A stretch of 24,491 nt of DNA, taken from CBCPMX01 sp965120355 (GTDB lineage: Bacteria > Bacillota > Clostridia > Oscillospirales > Oscillospiraceae). The translations under genes were made by a program, and so were the position numbers. The notes below the pieces were generated by a model that had not been told where the DNA came from, made no database searches, and saw only the letters and a list, made by a program, of their open reading frames with translations. Below, in pieces: positions 15,693-22,476 of this stretch. The stretch is taken from the NCBI GenBank assembly GCA_965120355.1, contig CBCPMX010000122.1, positions 1-24,491 of the forward strand, in the 5' to 3' direction. Every line of letters begins with the position of its first letter. Within the stretch, counting starts at the first letter, position 1.

Positions 15693-15740
15693 CCAGGGGC
15701 AAAATGGTCCCAGGGGCACAGACCCTTTTGCCCCTGGGAC
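15693..15740. repeat. competing inverted repeats around a repeated CCAGGGGC motif
   Basis: CCAGGGGCAAAA (15693-15704) pairs perfectly with TTTTGCCCCTGG (15726-15737). GTCCCAGGGGC (15707-15717) pairs perfectly with GCCCCTGGGAC (15730-15740). The right arm is shared, so only one stem can form at a time. Read on the minus strand the second stem is followed by CATTTTG, which could terminate the lipoprotein transcript. Confidence 0.65.
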
Positions 15741-15759
15741 ACGCCATACGCAAGCCGGT

Positions 15760-16608
15760 TCAGTTCATTTCCACAAACACATAGGTGCCCGTCGGATCCA
15801 GGGACAGCGCCGCTACGGTGCCGCCGGTGGAGACCTCCAACGTCTGCGTGTCGGTCCAGGTGAAGTCAATGACTGCGCCGTTGACGGTACACGAGGCCGA
15901 AGCCATAGTCTCCAGATCAATGCGGGCCACGCCCAGGAGTACCGTCTCGTCCTGTGTAAACTCAAATTCATAGGAGGTGCTGTCCGCCTGCCAGAGCTCC
16001 AGGGAGATGATGCCGTCGGCACTGGTGAAGATGCCGTTCCAGTCCAATTCCTCCACATTGAAGGTGGGAACGGTGGCTTCCGGTGACGCGGACGGCTCCG
16101 CCGTTTCGGAAGAGAGTTCCGGGGATTCCGACGGCGCCGCGGAACTTTCTGCGGGCGCTTTCTCCGCGGGCTCCGATTCAACGGGGGCCTGATCGGCGGG
16201 AGCGGCCTGAGACGACGCCTCCTGCACTGCCGCGCCAATGATTTCCCACTGGAAGGAGAAACTGCCGGTGTGATTGTCAGCGGTCACGTCAATGGTGTAG
16301 TTGGCCGGGCCGGTCAGCTTGACCGAGAAGCTGCTGGCGCCGGTAGATTCTGTGGCCTCAAAGGCCACGTTGCCCTCTTCGTCAGCGATGGTGATGGACA
16401 AGCTGCCGCTTTTGGAGGTCAGAGAACCGGTGACCGTGGCCGTGGCACTGTCGCTGATGGAGATTGTGGCCTGGCGGGTGCCGGTAAAGGCAGTGTAGGC
16501 CATGGAGAACTCAGTGGAGGTGTTGACCTCCGAGATGATGGCCTGCTCCTCAGCACCGCAGCTTGTCAGGAGAAACAGCATAAGCAGCAAAGGCACAATA
16601 CGTTTCAT
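15760..16608 (-). CDS. secreted lipoprotein with two beta-rich domains joined by an Ala/Pro/Glu/Ser linker
   Basis: 282 residues. A short type II signal peptide ends in the lipobox LLTSC, giving lipidated Cys17, so the protein is anchored to the outer face of the membrane. Residues about 30-130 are beta-rich, with Thr/Ser-laden strands (ATISISDSATATVTGSL) and end in SFQWEI. A low-complexity linker of about 60 residues (about 133-190) is rich in A, P, E and S. A second beta domain (about 195-282) contains NVEELDWNGIFTS. AAAGGAGG lies eight bases before the ATG. It follows the glycosyltransferase on the same strand by 106 bases and may be co-transcribed, since I see no convincing terminator between them. 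I recognise no named family; the role is unknown, possibly cell-wall or ligand binding. Confidence 0.8.
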   Translation of the reverse strand: MKRIVPLLLMLFLLTSCGAEEQAIISEVNTSTEFSMAYTAFTGTRQATISISDSATATVTGSLTSKSGSLSITIADEEGNVAFEATESTGASSFSVKLTGPANYTIDVTADNHTGSFSFQWEIIGAAVQEASSQAAPADQAPVESEPAEKAPAESSAAPSESPELSSETAEPSASPEATVPTFNVEELDWNGIFTSADGIISLELWQADSTSYEFEFTQDETVLLGVARIDLETMASASCTVNGAVIDFTWTDTQTLEVSTGGTVAALSLDPTGTYVFVEMN

Positions 16609-16714
16609 AGAGGAACCCTCCTTTCAGAGAACGGACACTGCCGGCACGGCCGTCATTGGCGCTGCGTGCTGGTCGTGTGCAGACGCACAGCGGCGGATAG
16701 CGCAGAAGCCGGGG

Positions 16715-17671
16715 TCAGGAGAATAAGGTCTGCTGGATATGATACCGCGGCCGGCCTTTGGCCTGCATATGGGCCTTGCCCACATACTCTCCCACAATGC
16801 CCAGCGACAGAAGCTGCAGCCCCGCCGCCGTCCAGATGGACAGCAAAATGGCTGCCGCAGCAGAAAAGCCCAATCCCATGGCCAGCCGGATCAGACACAC
16901 CAGCCATGCGGCGGCGCTGCCGCCCAGAACAAGGCCGCCCAGGACCGTCACGGCCCGGATGGGCCGCAGAGAAAAGGATGTGATCCCTGCCCAGGCCAGG
17001 GCCAGCATTTTTTTCAGCGGATATTTGCTCTCACCGGCAAAACGCTCCTGACGCACATAATAGACGGTCCCGGTGGGAAAGCCCAGCTGGGGCACAATGC
17101 CCCGCAGGAACAGATCCGTCTCCGGGTATTCCGCCAGGGCCGCCAGGGCCCGGCGGCTCAGAAGCCGGTAGTCCGCGTGATCCGGCACCAGTTCTACGCC
17201 CATATGGGCCATCAGTTTGTAGTAGCCCCGGGCGGTGGAGCGCTTGAAGCCGGTGTCGGATTGGCGGTCGCTGCGGACGCCGTAGACCACCTCGCAGCCC
17301 TCGTTGTACCGGGCAACAAACTGATCCAGCACTTCCACGTCATCCTGCAGGTCCGCGTCCAGGGAGATGGCCATGTCACACCGGTCCCGCACGGTCATCA
17401 GTCCCGCCAGCACAGCGTTCTGATGGCCCCGGTTCCGGGACAGGCAAATGCCGCAGAATATGGGATCCTCCCGGTGCAGCGCCTCGATCATGGGCCAGGT
17501 CTGGTCCTTGGAACCGTCGTTGACATAGACGATCCGGCTGTCGGAACTGACTGCGCCGCTGGCGATCATATGCTGCAGCTTCTGCCGCAGACGGCGGGAC
17601 GTCTCCGGCAGGACCTCTTGCTCATTGTAGCAGGGGATTACCAGATACAAAACATTGGGACGTTTGGACAT
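16715..17671 (-). CDS. GtrB/CsbB-type family 2 glycosyltransferase (polyprenyl-phosphate sugar synthase)
   Basis: 318 residues. The GT-A domain (1-about 225) begins VLYLVIPCYNEQEV, has NDGSKD (51-56) for nucleotide binding and DADLQDD (105-111) as the metal-binding DxD region. Two C-terminal membrane helices follow (about 239-263 and 268-296), then GEYVGKA. This is the layout of bactoprenol glucosyltransferases (GtrB, CsbB, YkoT) and DPM1-like enzymes. They move a sugar from a nucleotide donor to undecaprenyl phosphate on the cytoplasmic face. I chose the ATG at 17671, with GGGGGAGG about nine bases upstream, over longer in-frame forms that lack family resemblance. It fits as the donor-maker for a GT-C enzyme such as the one at 2705-4609, but the two are not adjacent. 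The sugar is unknown. Confidence 0.9.
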   Translation of the reverse strand: MSKRPNVLYLVIPCYNEQEVLPETSRRLRQKLQHMIASGAVSSDSRIVYVNDGSKDQTWPMIEALHREDPIFCGICLSRNRGHQNAVLAGLMTVRDRCDMAISLDADLQDDVEVLDQFVARYNEGCEVVYGVRSDRQSDTGFKRSTARGYYKLMAHMGVELVPDHADYRLLSRRALAALAEYPETDLFLRGIVPQLGFPTGTVYYVRQERFAGESKYPLKKMLALAWAGITSFSLRPIRAVTVLGGLVLGGSAAAWLVCLIRLAMGLGFSAAAAILLSIWTAAGLQLLSLGIVGEYVGKAHMQAKGRPRYHIQQTLFS

Positions 17672-17770
17672 GGGAAGGACCTCCCCCGAGTACGGCTGAA
17701 AGCTTGTCCGGGCCAACTTTGGGCAGCGGCAGTGCGTGCCGGCTTGTATACAGCTTTCCTGATTTTCTTC

Positions 17771-17799
17771 AGTGTAGCACATTGCAGTACAAATTGCAA
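17771..17799 (-). promoter_or_regulatory. promoter of the glycosyltransferase-lipoprotein unit
   Basis: Minus-strand TTGCAA (17794-17799) and TACACT (17771-17776) are 17 bases apart, about 100 bases before the ATG at 17671. Confidence 0.7.
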
Positions 17800-17986
17800 G
17801 AAGCGTCTGTGCTGGGCGGTTGCCGGAATACCCTGCGCAGGCGCACGAAACTGTGCTTTTTGACTTCCGAAGCCAGGGCAGGCAGCCGGTTTTTGTGATG
17901 CAGAAACCGGCCGGCGGAATGCGCGCTGTCCGAACAGAAGAAGTCCGGCGGCCAGAAGATCTGGCGGGGACATGGCTTTGACAAAT
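17800..17986. other. gene-free spacer between eno terminator and glycosyltransferase promoter
   Basis: Together with its flanking promoter and terminator this forms a 398-base gap (17672-18069) without a gene. Inside it a hairpin GCCGGTTT (17885-17892) with AAACCGGC (17904-17911) is visible. I recognise no RNA gene. Confidence 0.6.
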
Positions 17987-18024
17987 TGCGCCGCCGGGAA
18001 ACCGTTCCGTTTCCCGGCGGCGCA
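17987..18024 (-). terminator. terminator of the eno operon
   Basis: A perfect 16-bp stem (arms 17987-18002 and 18009-18024) with a six-base loop lies 45 bases beyond the eno stop. On the minus strand it is followed by ATTTGTC, a short T tract, so stem strength rather than tail would drive termination. Confidence 0.75.
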
Positions 18025-18069
18025 GACTGCCGCAACCCCTGTCGGCAAGCCCGTCTATAGGCGGCGCAG

Positions 18070-19365
18070 TTACTTCAGATTAAAGAACGCCTTGCGGCCC
18101 GGATACTGGGCCACAGTGCCCAGCTCCTCTTCAATGCGCAGGAGCTGGTTGTACTTGGCCACGCGGTCGGTGCGGCTGGGCGCGCCGGTCTTGATCTGGC
18201 CGGCGTTGAGGGCCACGGCAATGTCGGCAATGGTGGTGTCTTCGGTTTCGCCGGAGCGGTGGGAGACCACAGCGGTATATCCGGCGCGGTTGGCCATCTG
18301 GATGGCGTCCATCGTCTCGGTCAGGGTACCGATCTGGTTGACCTTGATAAGGATGGAATTGGCGACGCCCTTTTCAATGCCGGTGGCCAGCCGCGCAACG
18401 TTGGTGACGAACAGGTCGTCGCCCACCAGCTGAACCCGATCGCCGATGGCCTTGGTCAGCATGGCCCAGCCTTCCCAGTCGTTCTCACCCATACCGTCTT
18501 CCAGGGAGATGATGGGATAGTTGTCGGCAAACTTCTTCCACATGTTGACCATCTGCTGCTTGGTCATGGTCTTCTTGGCCTTGGGGAGATCGTAGCAGCC
18601 GGTCTCCTCGTTGTACCACTCGGAGGAGGCGGCGTCAATGGCGATCATGAAGTCCTGGCCGGGAACGAAGCCGGCGGCCTCCACAGCCTGGACGATTGCC
18701 TTCAGCGCATCCTCATCCTTCTTCAGGTTGGGGGCATAGCCGCCCTCGTCGCCTACGCCGGTGGCGGGGGTGCCGTTTTCTTTCAGGACGGTTTTCAGCT
18801 TGTGGAACACCTCGGCGCACATCTGCAGCGCCTGCGTCCAGCTTTGGGCGCCCACCGGCATAATCATAAACTCCTGAATATCCACATTGTTGGTGGCATG
18901 GGCGCCGCCGTTGAGAATGTTCATCATGGGCACCGGCAGAGTCTTGGCGTTCATGCCGCCCAGATAGCGGTACAGGGGCAGGCCCAGCGCGTTGGCCGCG
19001 CACTGGGCACAGGCCATGGATACGGCCAGAATGGCGTTGGCGCCCAGACGGCCCTTGTTGGGTGTGCCGTCCAGCTCGATCATGGTCTGGTCAATCTCGT
19101 TCTGATCCAGGACATTTTTGCCCAGCAGGGCTTCGGCGATTTCGGTGTTTACATTGGTGACCGCCTTCATGACGCTCTTGCCCAGGTAGTCGCTGCCGCC
19201 GTCGCGCAGTTCGCAGGCCTCATAGATGCCGGTGGATGCGCCGGAGGGGACGATGGCCCGGCCCATGAAGTCTTCCACATAGACTTCGGCCTCCACGGTG
19301 GGATTGCCGCGGGAGTCCAGCACCTGCCGTGCGTGGATGTCCAGGATCTCAAGATACTGTTTCAT
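18070..19365 (-). CDS. eno: enolase
   Basis: 431 residues, standard length. It converts 2-phosphoglycerate to phosphoenolpyruvate in glycolysis; cytoplasmic, usually dimeric or octameric. Visible hallmarks are SGASTG (41-46), GDEGGYAP with Glu207, magnesium ligands Asp244, Glu289 (SLEDG) and Asp316 (GDDLF), catalytic Lys341 in LIKVNQIG and SHRSGET (368-374). The ATG at 19365 is preferred, with GAGG eight bases upstream, over a TTG two codons earlier that is too close to that site. It follows tpiA by 84 bases that contain two small hairpins (GCGCAG/CTGCGC and TTTGGG/CCCAAA) but no clear promoter, so it probably shares the pgk-tpiA transcript. Confidence 0.98.
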   Translation of the reverse strand: MKQYLEILDIHARQVLDSRGNPTVEAEVYVEDFMGRAIVPSGASTGIYEACELRDGGSDYLGKSVMKAVTNVNTEIAEALLGKNVLDQNEIDQTMIELDGTPNKGRLGANAILAVSMACAQCAANALGLPLYRYLGGMNAKTLPVPMMNILNGGAHATNNVDIQEFMIMPVGAQSWTQALQMCAEVFHKLKTVLKENGTPATGVGDEGGYAPNLKKDEDALKAIVQAVEAAGFVPGQDFMIAIDAASSEWYNEETGCYDLPKAKKTMTKQQMVNMWKKFADNYPIISLEDGMGENDWEGWAMLTKAIGDRVQLVGDDLFVTNVARLATGIEKGVANSILIKVNQIGTLTETMDAIQMANRAGYTAVVSHRSGETEDTTIADIAVALNAGQIKTGAPSRTDRVAKYNQLLRIEEELGTVAQYPGRKAFFNLK

Positions 19366-19449
19366 TGTCAAAACCTCAATTCTTCATAAATAATTTGGGG
19401 AAAGCCCAAAGGAATATCAGACAAAGCGCAGGGCACAGGCTGCGCGCGA

Positions 19450-20226
19450 TCAGACCACCGGCTGATTGGCCGCCTCGATGATCTGCACAAATTTCTGCGG
19501 GTCCAGAGAGGCGGTACCAATGAGTCCGCCGTCAATGTCCGGCTGTGCCAGCAGGTCGTAGGCGTTGCGCTCATTCATGGAGCCGCCGTAGAGGATGGAC
19601 ACGGCCCGGGCGATTTTTGCGCCGAACTGCTTGCGGATCACCGTACGAATGGTTTCACAGACCTCTTCGGCCTCCTCGGGCGTGGCGGTCTGGCCGGTGC
19701 CGATGGCCCAGATGGGCTCGTAGGCGATGATGGTTTTGCGAACCAGCTCCGGCGCCACGCCGGACAGGGCGATTTTCAGCTGCATGGTGACCAGCTCTGT
19801 GGTAACGCCCCGTTCCCGCTGTTCCAGAGTCTCGCCGACACAGACAATGGGCGTCAGACCGGCAGACAGCGCGGCATGGACCTTCTGGCTGACATCCAGA
19901 TCTGTCTCGCCCATGGCGCGGCGTTCGCTGTGGCCGATGATGACATAGCGGACGCCCAGATCGCAGAGCATGGAGGCGCTGATCTCGCCGGTATACGCGC
20001 CGGATTCGGCGGCATGAACAGTCTGGGCCCCCACGGCGACACGGGTCTCTTTCAGGCCACGGATCGCGGCGTGCAGGCAGGGCGCGGCGGGACACAGAAT
20101 GATGTCGCACCAGCGGCCCTTGGGCAGAATGCGCCGCAGCTCCGAGGTGTATTCTTTGACTTGCGTGGGGGTTTTGTTCATTTTAAAATTTGCGGCGATG
20201 ACGGTCTTGCGGTATTTTCTGTTCAC
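19450..20226 (-). CDS. tpiA: triosephosphate isomerase
   Basis: 258 residues; interconverts dihydroxyacetone phosphate and glyceraldehyde 3-phosphate in glycolysis. Catalytic residues are Asn13 and Lys15 in AANFKMN, His99 in IIGHSERR and Glu170 in YEPIWAIGTG, the last being the hinge of the flexible phosphate-gripping loop. The start is a GTG at 20226 with GAGAGG six bases upstream. The longer ATG form would overlap pgk by 50 bases and add 20 non-family residues. The gap to the pgk stop is only 10 bases, so the two are coupled. The tail ends QIIEAANQPVV as expected. Confidence 0.97.
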   Translation of the reverse strand: MNRKYRKTVIAANFKMNKTPTQVKEYTSELRRILPKGRWCDIILCPAAPCLHAAIRGLKETRVAVGAQTVHAAESGAYTGEISASMLCDLGVRYVIIGHSERRAMGETDLDVSQKVHAALSAGLTPIVCVGETLEQRERGVTTELVTMQLKIALSGVAPELVRKTIIAYEPIWAIGTGQTATPEEAEEVCETIRTVIRKQFGAKIARAVSILYGGSMNERNAYDLLAQPDIDGGLIGTASLDPQKFVQIIEAANQPVV

Positions 20227-20236
20227 GGTTGACCTC

Positions 20237-21430
20237 TCATTCCGCGTCCAGGAGGCAGTCCACGCCGGGCAGCACATGTCCGGCAAAGAAGTCCAGGGAC
20301 GCGCCGCCGCCGGTGGAAATATGGGTGATCTTGTCCGCCAGGCCCATCTGCTCCACGGCTGCTGCGGAGTCGCCGCCGCCGATGACGCTGATGCAGTCGG
20401 ATTCCGCTACGGCCTTGCCCACGGCCTGTGTACCGGCGGCAAAGGCAGGGAACTCAAACACGCCCATGGGACCGTTCCAGATGACGGTGCCGGCGGCCTT
20501 GATGACTTCGGCAAAACGGGCGGCGGTGTCGGGGCCAATGTCCAGGCCCATCATATTGTCGGGGATCTGCCCTTCGGGGACGACCCGGTGGGGCGCGTCG
20601 GCAGCAAAGGCGTCGGCGGCCACGGTATCGGTGGGCAGATAGATCTTGGTACCCAGCGCTTCAGCCTTTTTCAGCAGCTGACGGCAATACTCCAGACTGT
20701 CCTCTTCGCACAGGGAGGTGCCGATACTGCCGCCCTGGGCCTTGGAGAAGGTGTAGCTCATGCCGCCGCCGATGAGAATGGCGTCCACCTTGTCCACCAG
20801 GTTGTCAATGACACCGATCTTGTCGGAGACTTTGGAGCCGCCCATAATCAGGACGAAGGGGCGCTTGGGGTTTTCCATGACGCCGCCCATGATCTCCAGC
20901 TCCTTCTGTACCAGCAAGCCGGACACGGCGGGCAGATATTTGGTGACGCCGGCGGTGGAGGCGTGCGCACGATGGCAGGAGCCAAAGGCGTCGTTGACGA
21001 ACACATCTGCCAGCGCGGCGTACCCTTTGGCGATTTCGTCGTCGTTTTTCGTCTCGCCCTTGAGGAAGCGGACGTTCTCCAGCAGTAAAATTTCACCGGG
21101 CTGCAGCTTGGCGGCTGCGGCCTGGGCCTCCGGGCCGATGACGTCGTTGACAAAGTAGATGGGCGCGTCCAGCAGCTCTTTCAGCCGTTCGTAGACCACT
21201 TTCAGAGAATATTTCTCCTCAAAGCCGTCCTTAGGCCGTCCCTTGTGGGAGCAGAGAATGATGGCCGCGCCTTTTTCCAGCAGCGCCCGAATGGTGGGCA
21301 GAGTTTTGACAATGCGGGCGTCATCGGTGATGTGCCCGTCAGCGTCAGTGGGAACATTGAAGTCGCAGCGGACCAGCACGCGCTTGCCGGCCAGATCCAG
21401 ATCGTAGATGGTCTTCTTTTTGCAGTTCAT
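20237..21430 (-). CDS. pgk: phosphoglycerate kinase
   Basis: 397 residues, full length. It transfers phosphate from 1,3-bisphosphoglycerate to ADP in glycolysis; monomeric, cytoplasmic. The N-domain signature RCDFNVP is present, as are the substrate-contact LCSHKGRPK (usually SHLGRP; Lys here) and LLLENVRF. The hinge and nucleotide domain have GGSKVSDK, GGGMSYTF, WNGPMGVFE and GGGDSAAA. GGGAGG lies eight bases before the ATG. It is followed at 10 bases by tpiA and then eno. Neither gapA nor a phosphoglycerate mutase, common partners in Bacillota, is in the cluster. A short terminator-like hairpin lies just before its ribosome binding site. Confidence 0.98.
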   Translation of the reverse strand: MNCKKKTIYDLDLAGKRVLVRCDFNVPTDADGHITDDARIVKTLPTIRALLEKGAAIILCSHKGRPKDGFEEKYSLKVVYERLKELLDAPIYFVNDVIGPEAQAAAAKLQPGEILLLENVRFLKGETKNDDEIAKGYAALADVFVNDAFGSCHRAHASTAGVTKYLPAVSGLLVQKELEIMGGVMENPKRPFVLIMGGSKVSDKIGVIDNLVDKVDAILIGGGMSYTFSKAQGGSIGTSLCEEDSLEYCRQLLKKAEALGTKIYLPTDTVAADAFAADAPHRVVPEGQIPDNMMGLDIGPDTAARFAEVIKAAGTVIWNGPMGVFEFPAFAAGTQAVGKAVAESDCISVIGGGDSAAAVEQMGLADKITHISTGGGASLDFFAGHVLPGVDCLLDAE

Positions 21431-21444
21431 AGCGATTCCTCCCT

Positions 21445-21464
21445 AAAACGGGGCTACGGCCCCG
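21445..21464 (-). terminator. short terminator-like hairpin between trmL and pgk
   Basis: On the minus strand CGGGGC-CGTA-GCCCCG is followed by TTTTAG, only a few bases before the pgk ribosome binding site. A 6-bp stem with four Ts is weak; it could attenuate read-through from trmL or be a partial stop. Confidence 0.5.
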
Positions 21465-21486
21465 GTGATTTCATCGGTTCTGTTGT

Positions 21487-21981
21487 TCAGATGAGGGCGC
21501 TGTTTTCCATGACGCCGTGGTCCAGCAGACCGGGGAAGCCGTTCTGCCGCAGCGCCTCAAAAACGACAATGGCCACGGAGTTGGACAGGTTCAGGCTGCG
21601 GGCGTCAGACACCATGGGGATGCGGACGCAGCGGTCCCGGTTTTCCTCCAGGAACCACGCCGGCAGGCCCTTGGTTTCTTTGCCGAAAAACAGCCAGCAA
21701 TCGGCGGAAAACGCCGCCTGTGTATAGGGCCTGGGGGCTTTGGTGCTCAAAAGCCACCGGTCTGCGGCGGGATTGCGGGCAAAAAAGTCCGGCAGTCCGT
21801 CATAGTCGGACACCTCTACCAGGTGCCAGTAATCCAGCCCGGCCCGCTTCACGGCTTTATCCGAAATGTCAAAGCCCAAGGGCCGGATCAGGTGCAGCCT
21901 GCTGCCGGTGGCAGCGCAGGTGCGGGCAATATTGCCGCAGTTTTGTGGGATTTCCGGCTCCACCAACACGATGTTCAGCAT
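21487..21981 (-). CDS. trmL: tRNA (cytidine/uridine-34 2'-O)-methyltransferase
   Basis: 164 residues. A minimal SPOUT enzyme of the TrmL/CspR type, which methylates the wobble ribose of certain leucine tRNAs using S-adenosylmethionine. Motifs are IPQNCGNIAR (11-20), FGKETKGLP (99-107), IPM (121-123) and SLNLSNSVAI (129-138). The last three build the trefoil knot that binds the cofactor. The ATG at 21981 has AAGGAGG six bases upstream; the longer open frame overlaps the promoter. It is the first gene of the minus-strand unit, 56 bases before pgk, with a weak terminator in between. Confidence 0.95.
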   Translation of the reverse strand: MLNIVLVEPEIPQNCGNIARTCAATGSRLHLIRPLGFDISDKAVKRAGLDYWHLVEVSDYDGLPDFFARNPAADRWLLSTKAPRPYTQAAFSADCWLFFGKETKGLPAWFLEENRDRCVRIPMVSDARSLNLSNSVAIVVFEALRQNGFPGLLDHGVMENSALI

Positions 21982-22027
21982 ACTGCGCCTCCTTGCCAAT
22001 CGGGGATAGGATTTCCGAACCACACCT

Positions 22028-22056
22028 ATTCTATGACAGTTTGCGAGAAAATTCAA
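22028..22056 (-). promoter_or_regulatory. promoter of trmL (possibly also pgk-tpiA-eno)
   Basis: Minus-strand TTGAAT (22051-22056) and TAGAAT (22028-22033) are 17 bases apart. I see no equally good promoter directly before pgk, so the glycolytic genes may depend on this one. Confidence 0.75.
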
Positions 22057-22299
22057 TAGCTAAAAATTTTATTTTTGCGGTTTATTTCAGAAAAATGCGC
22101 CGTTTTTTGCAAAAAATATTTTTACTTGTCCGGACGTCTTGAGTTGAGAGGGAAGTTTGGGAGGTTTCGCCATAGCGTGGAGATTTCCGGCGGATAAAAC
22201 GGAGGGAATCGAGGAGAGCCGGCAAGCGGCGTTGCCGAAGCACACGAGAAAAACAGGTGAAGCGAAAATACAAGCGCCCTTGCACAAGGGTCTGCCCAC
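22057..22299. other. intergenic region between divergent trmL and lepA promoters
   Basis: AT-rich at 22057-22127, with a 14-base palindrome TTTTTTGCAAAAAA (22103-22116) and an 8-base palindrome GTCCGGAC (22128-22135). The rest, 22137-22275, is moderately GC-rich and I recognise neither a gene nor a riboswitch on either strand. A small hairpin CCCTTG-CA-CAAGGG (22277-22290) precedes the lepA promoter. Confidence 0.6.
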
Positions 22300-22327
22300 T
22301 TTACAAATTCCAAAAACCCGATATAAT
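22300..22327 (+). promoter_or_regulatory. promoter of lepA
   Basis: TTTACA (22300-22305) and a perfect TATAAT (22322-22327) are 16 bases apart. Transcription would start near 22334, giving a leader of about 143 bases. Confidence 0.75.
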
Positions 22328-22333
22328 ATATCA

Positions 22334-22476
22334 TGAGTTTTTATACGTAGCCTGCTGGGACTGCGGGGCGCTGCAAGGAGAAGCTGCAGTCCGGAGTTGC
22401 CGAAGAGGTTAACGGCGCACCGCGCCGGTCCTGCACCGCAGGACGGCGTGGAGTCGCCAGGAGGGATTTTACTATA
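22334..22476 (+). other. structured lepA leader with alternative stems
   Basis: GGACTGC (22358-22364) pairs with GCAGTCC (22386-22392). Then segment A GGCGC (22414-22418) can pair with B GCGCC (22422-22426), and C GGCG (22445-22448) can pair with D CGCC (22455-22458), which abuts the ribosome binding site AGGAGGG (22459-22465). Alternatively B pairs with C, extending the fixed hairpin GTCCTGC/GCAGGAC (22428-22434, 22438-22444). This is a mutually exclusive arrangement seen by eye only. Confidence 0.5.

Larger units (their letters stand above)
15421..15759. other. 339-base gene-free gap between convergent units, rich in hairpins
   Basis: I see no credible gene here. It holds a GGCTCCGC-CGGA-GCGGAGCC hairpin (15541-15560) and the two stronger structures listed separately. 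It separates the plus-strand SnoaL-like pair from the minus-strand lipoprotein. Confidence 0.7.

Noticed and set aside
22394..22426. tRNA-like D-arm (GCCGAAGAGGTTAACGGC) and a partial T-box-like AACGGCGCACCGCG in the lepA leader
   Set aside because: No T-arm, acceptor stem or anticodon arm follows, so it is not a tRNA. The T-box core differs at three of 14 positions by eye, no specifier stem or terminator was found, and lepA is not a typical T-box target.
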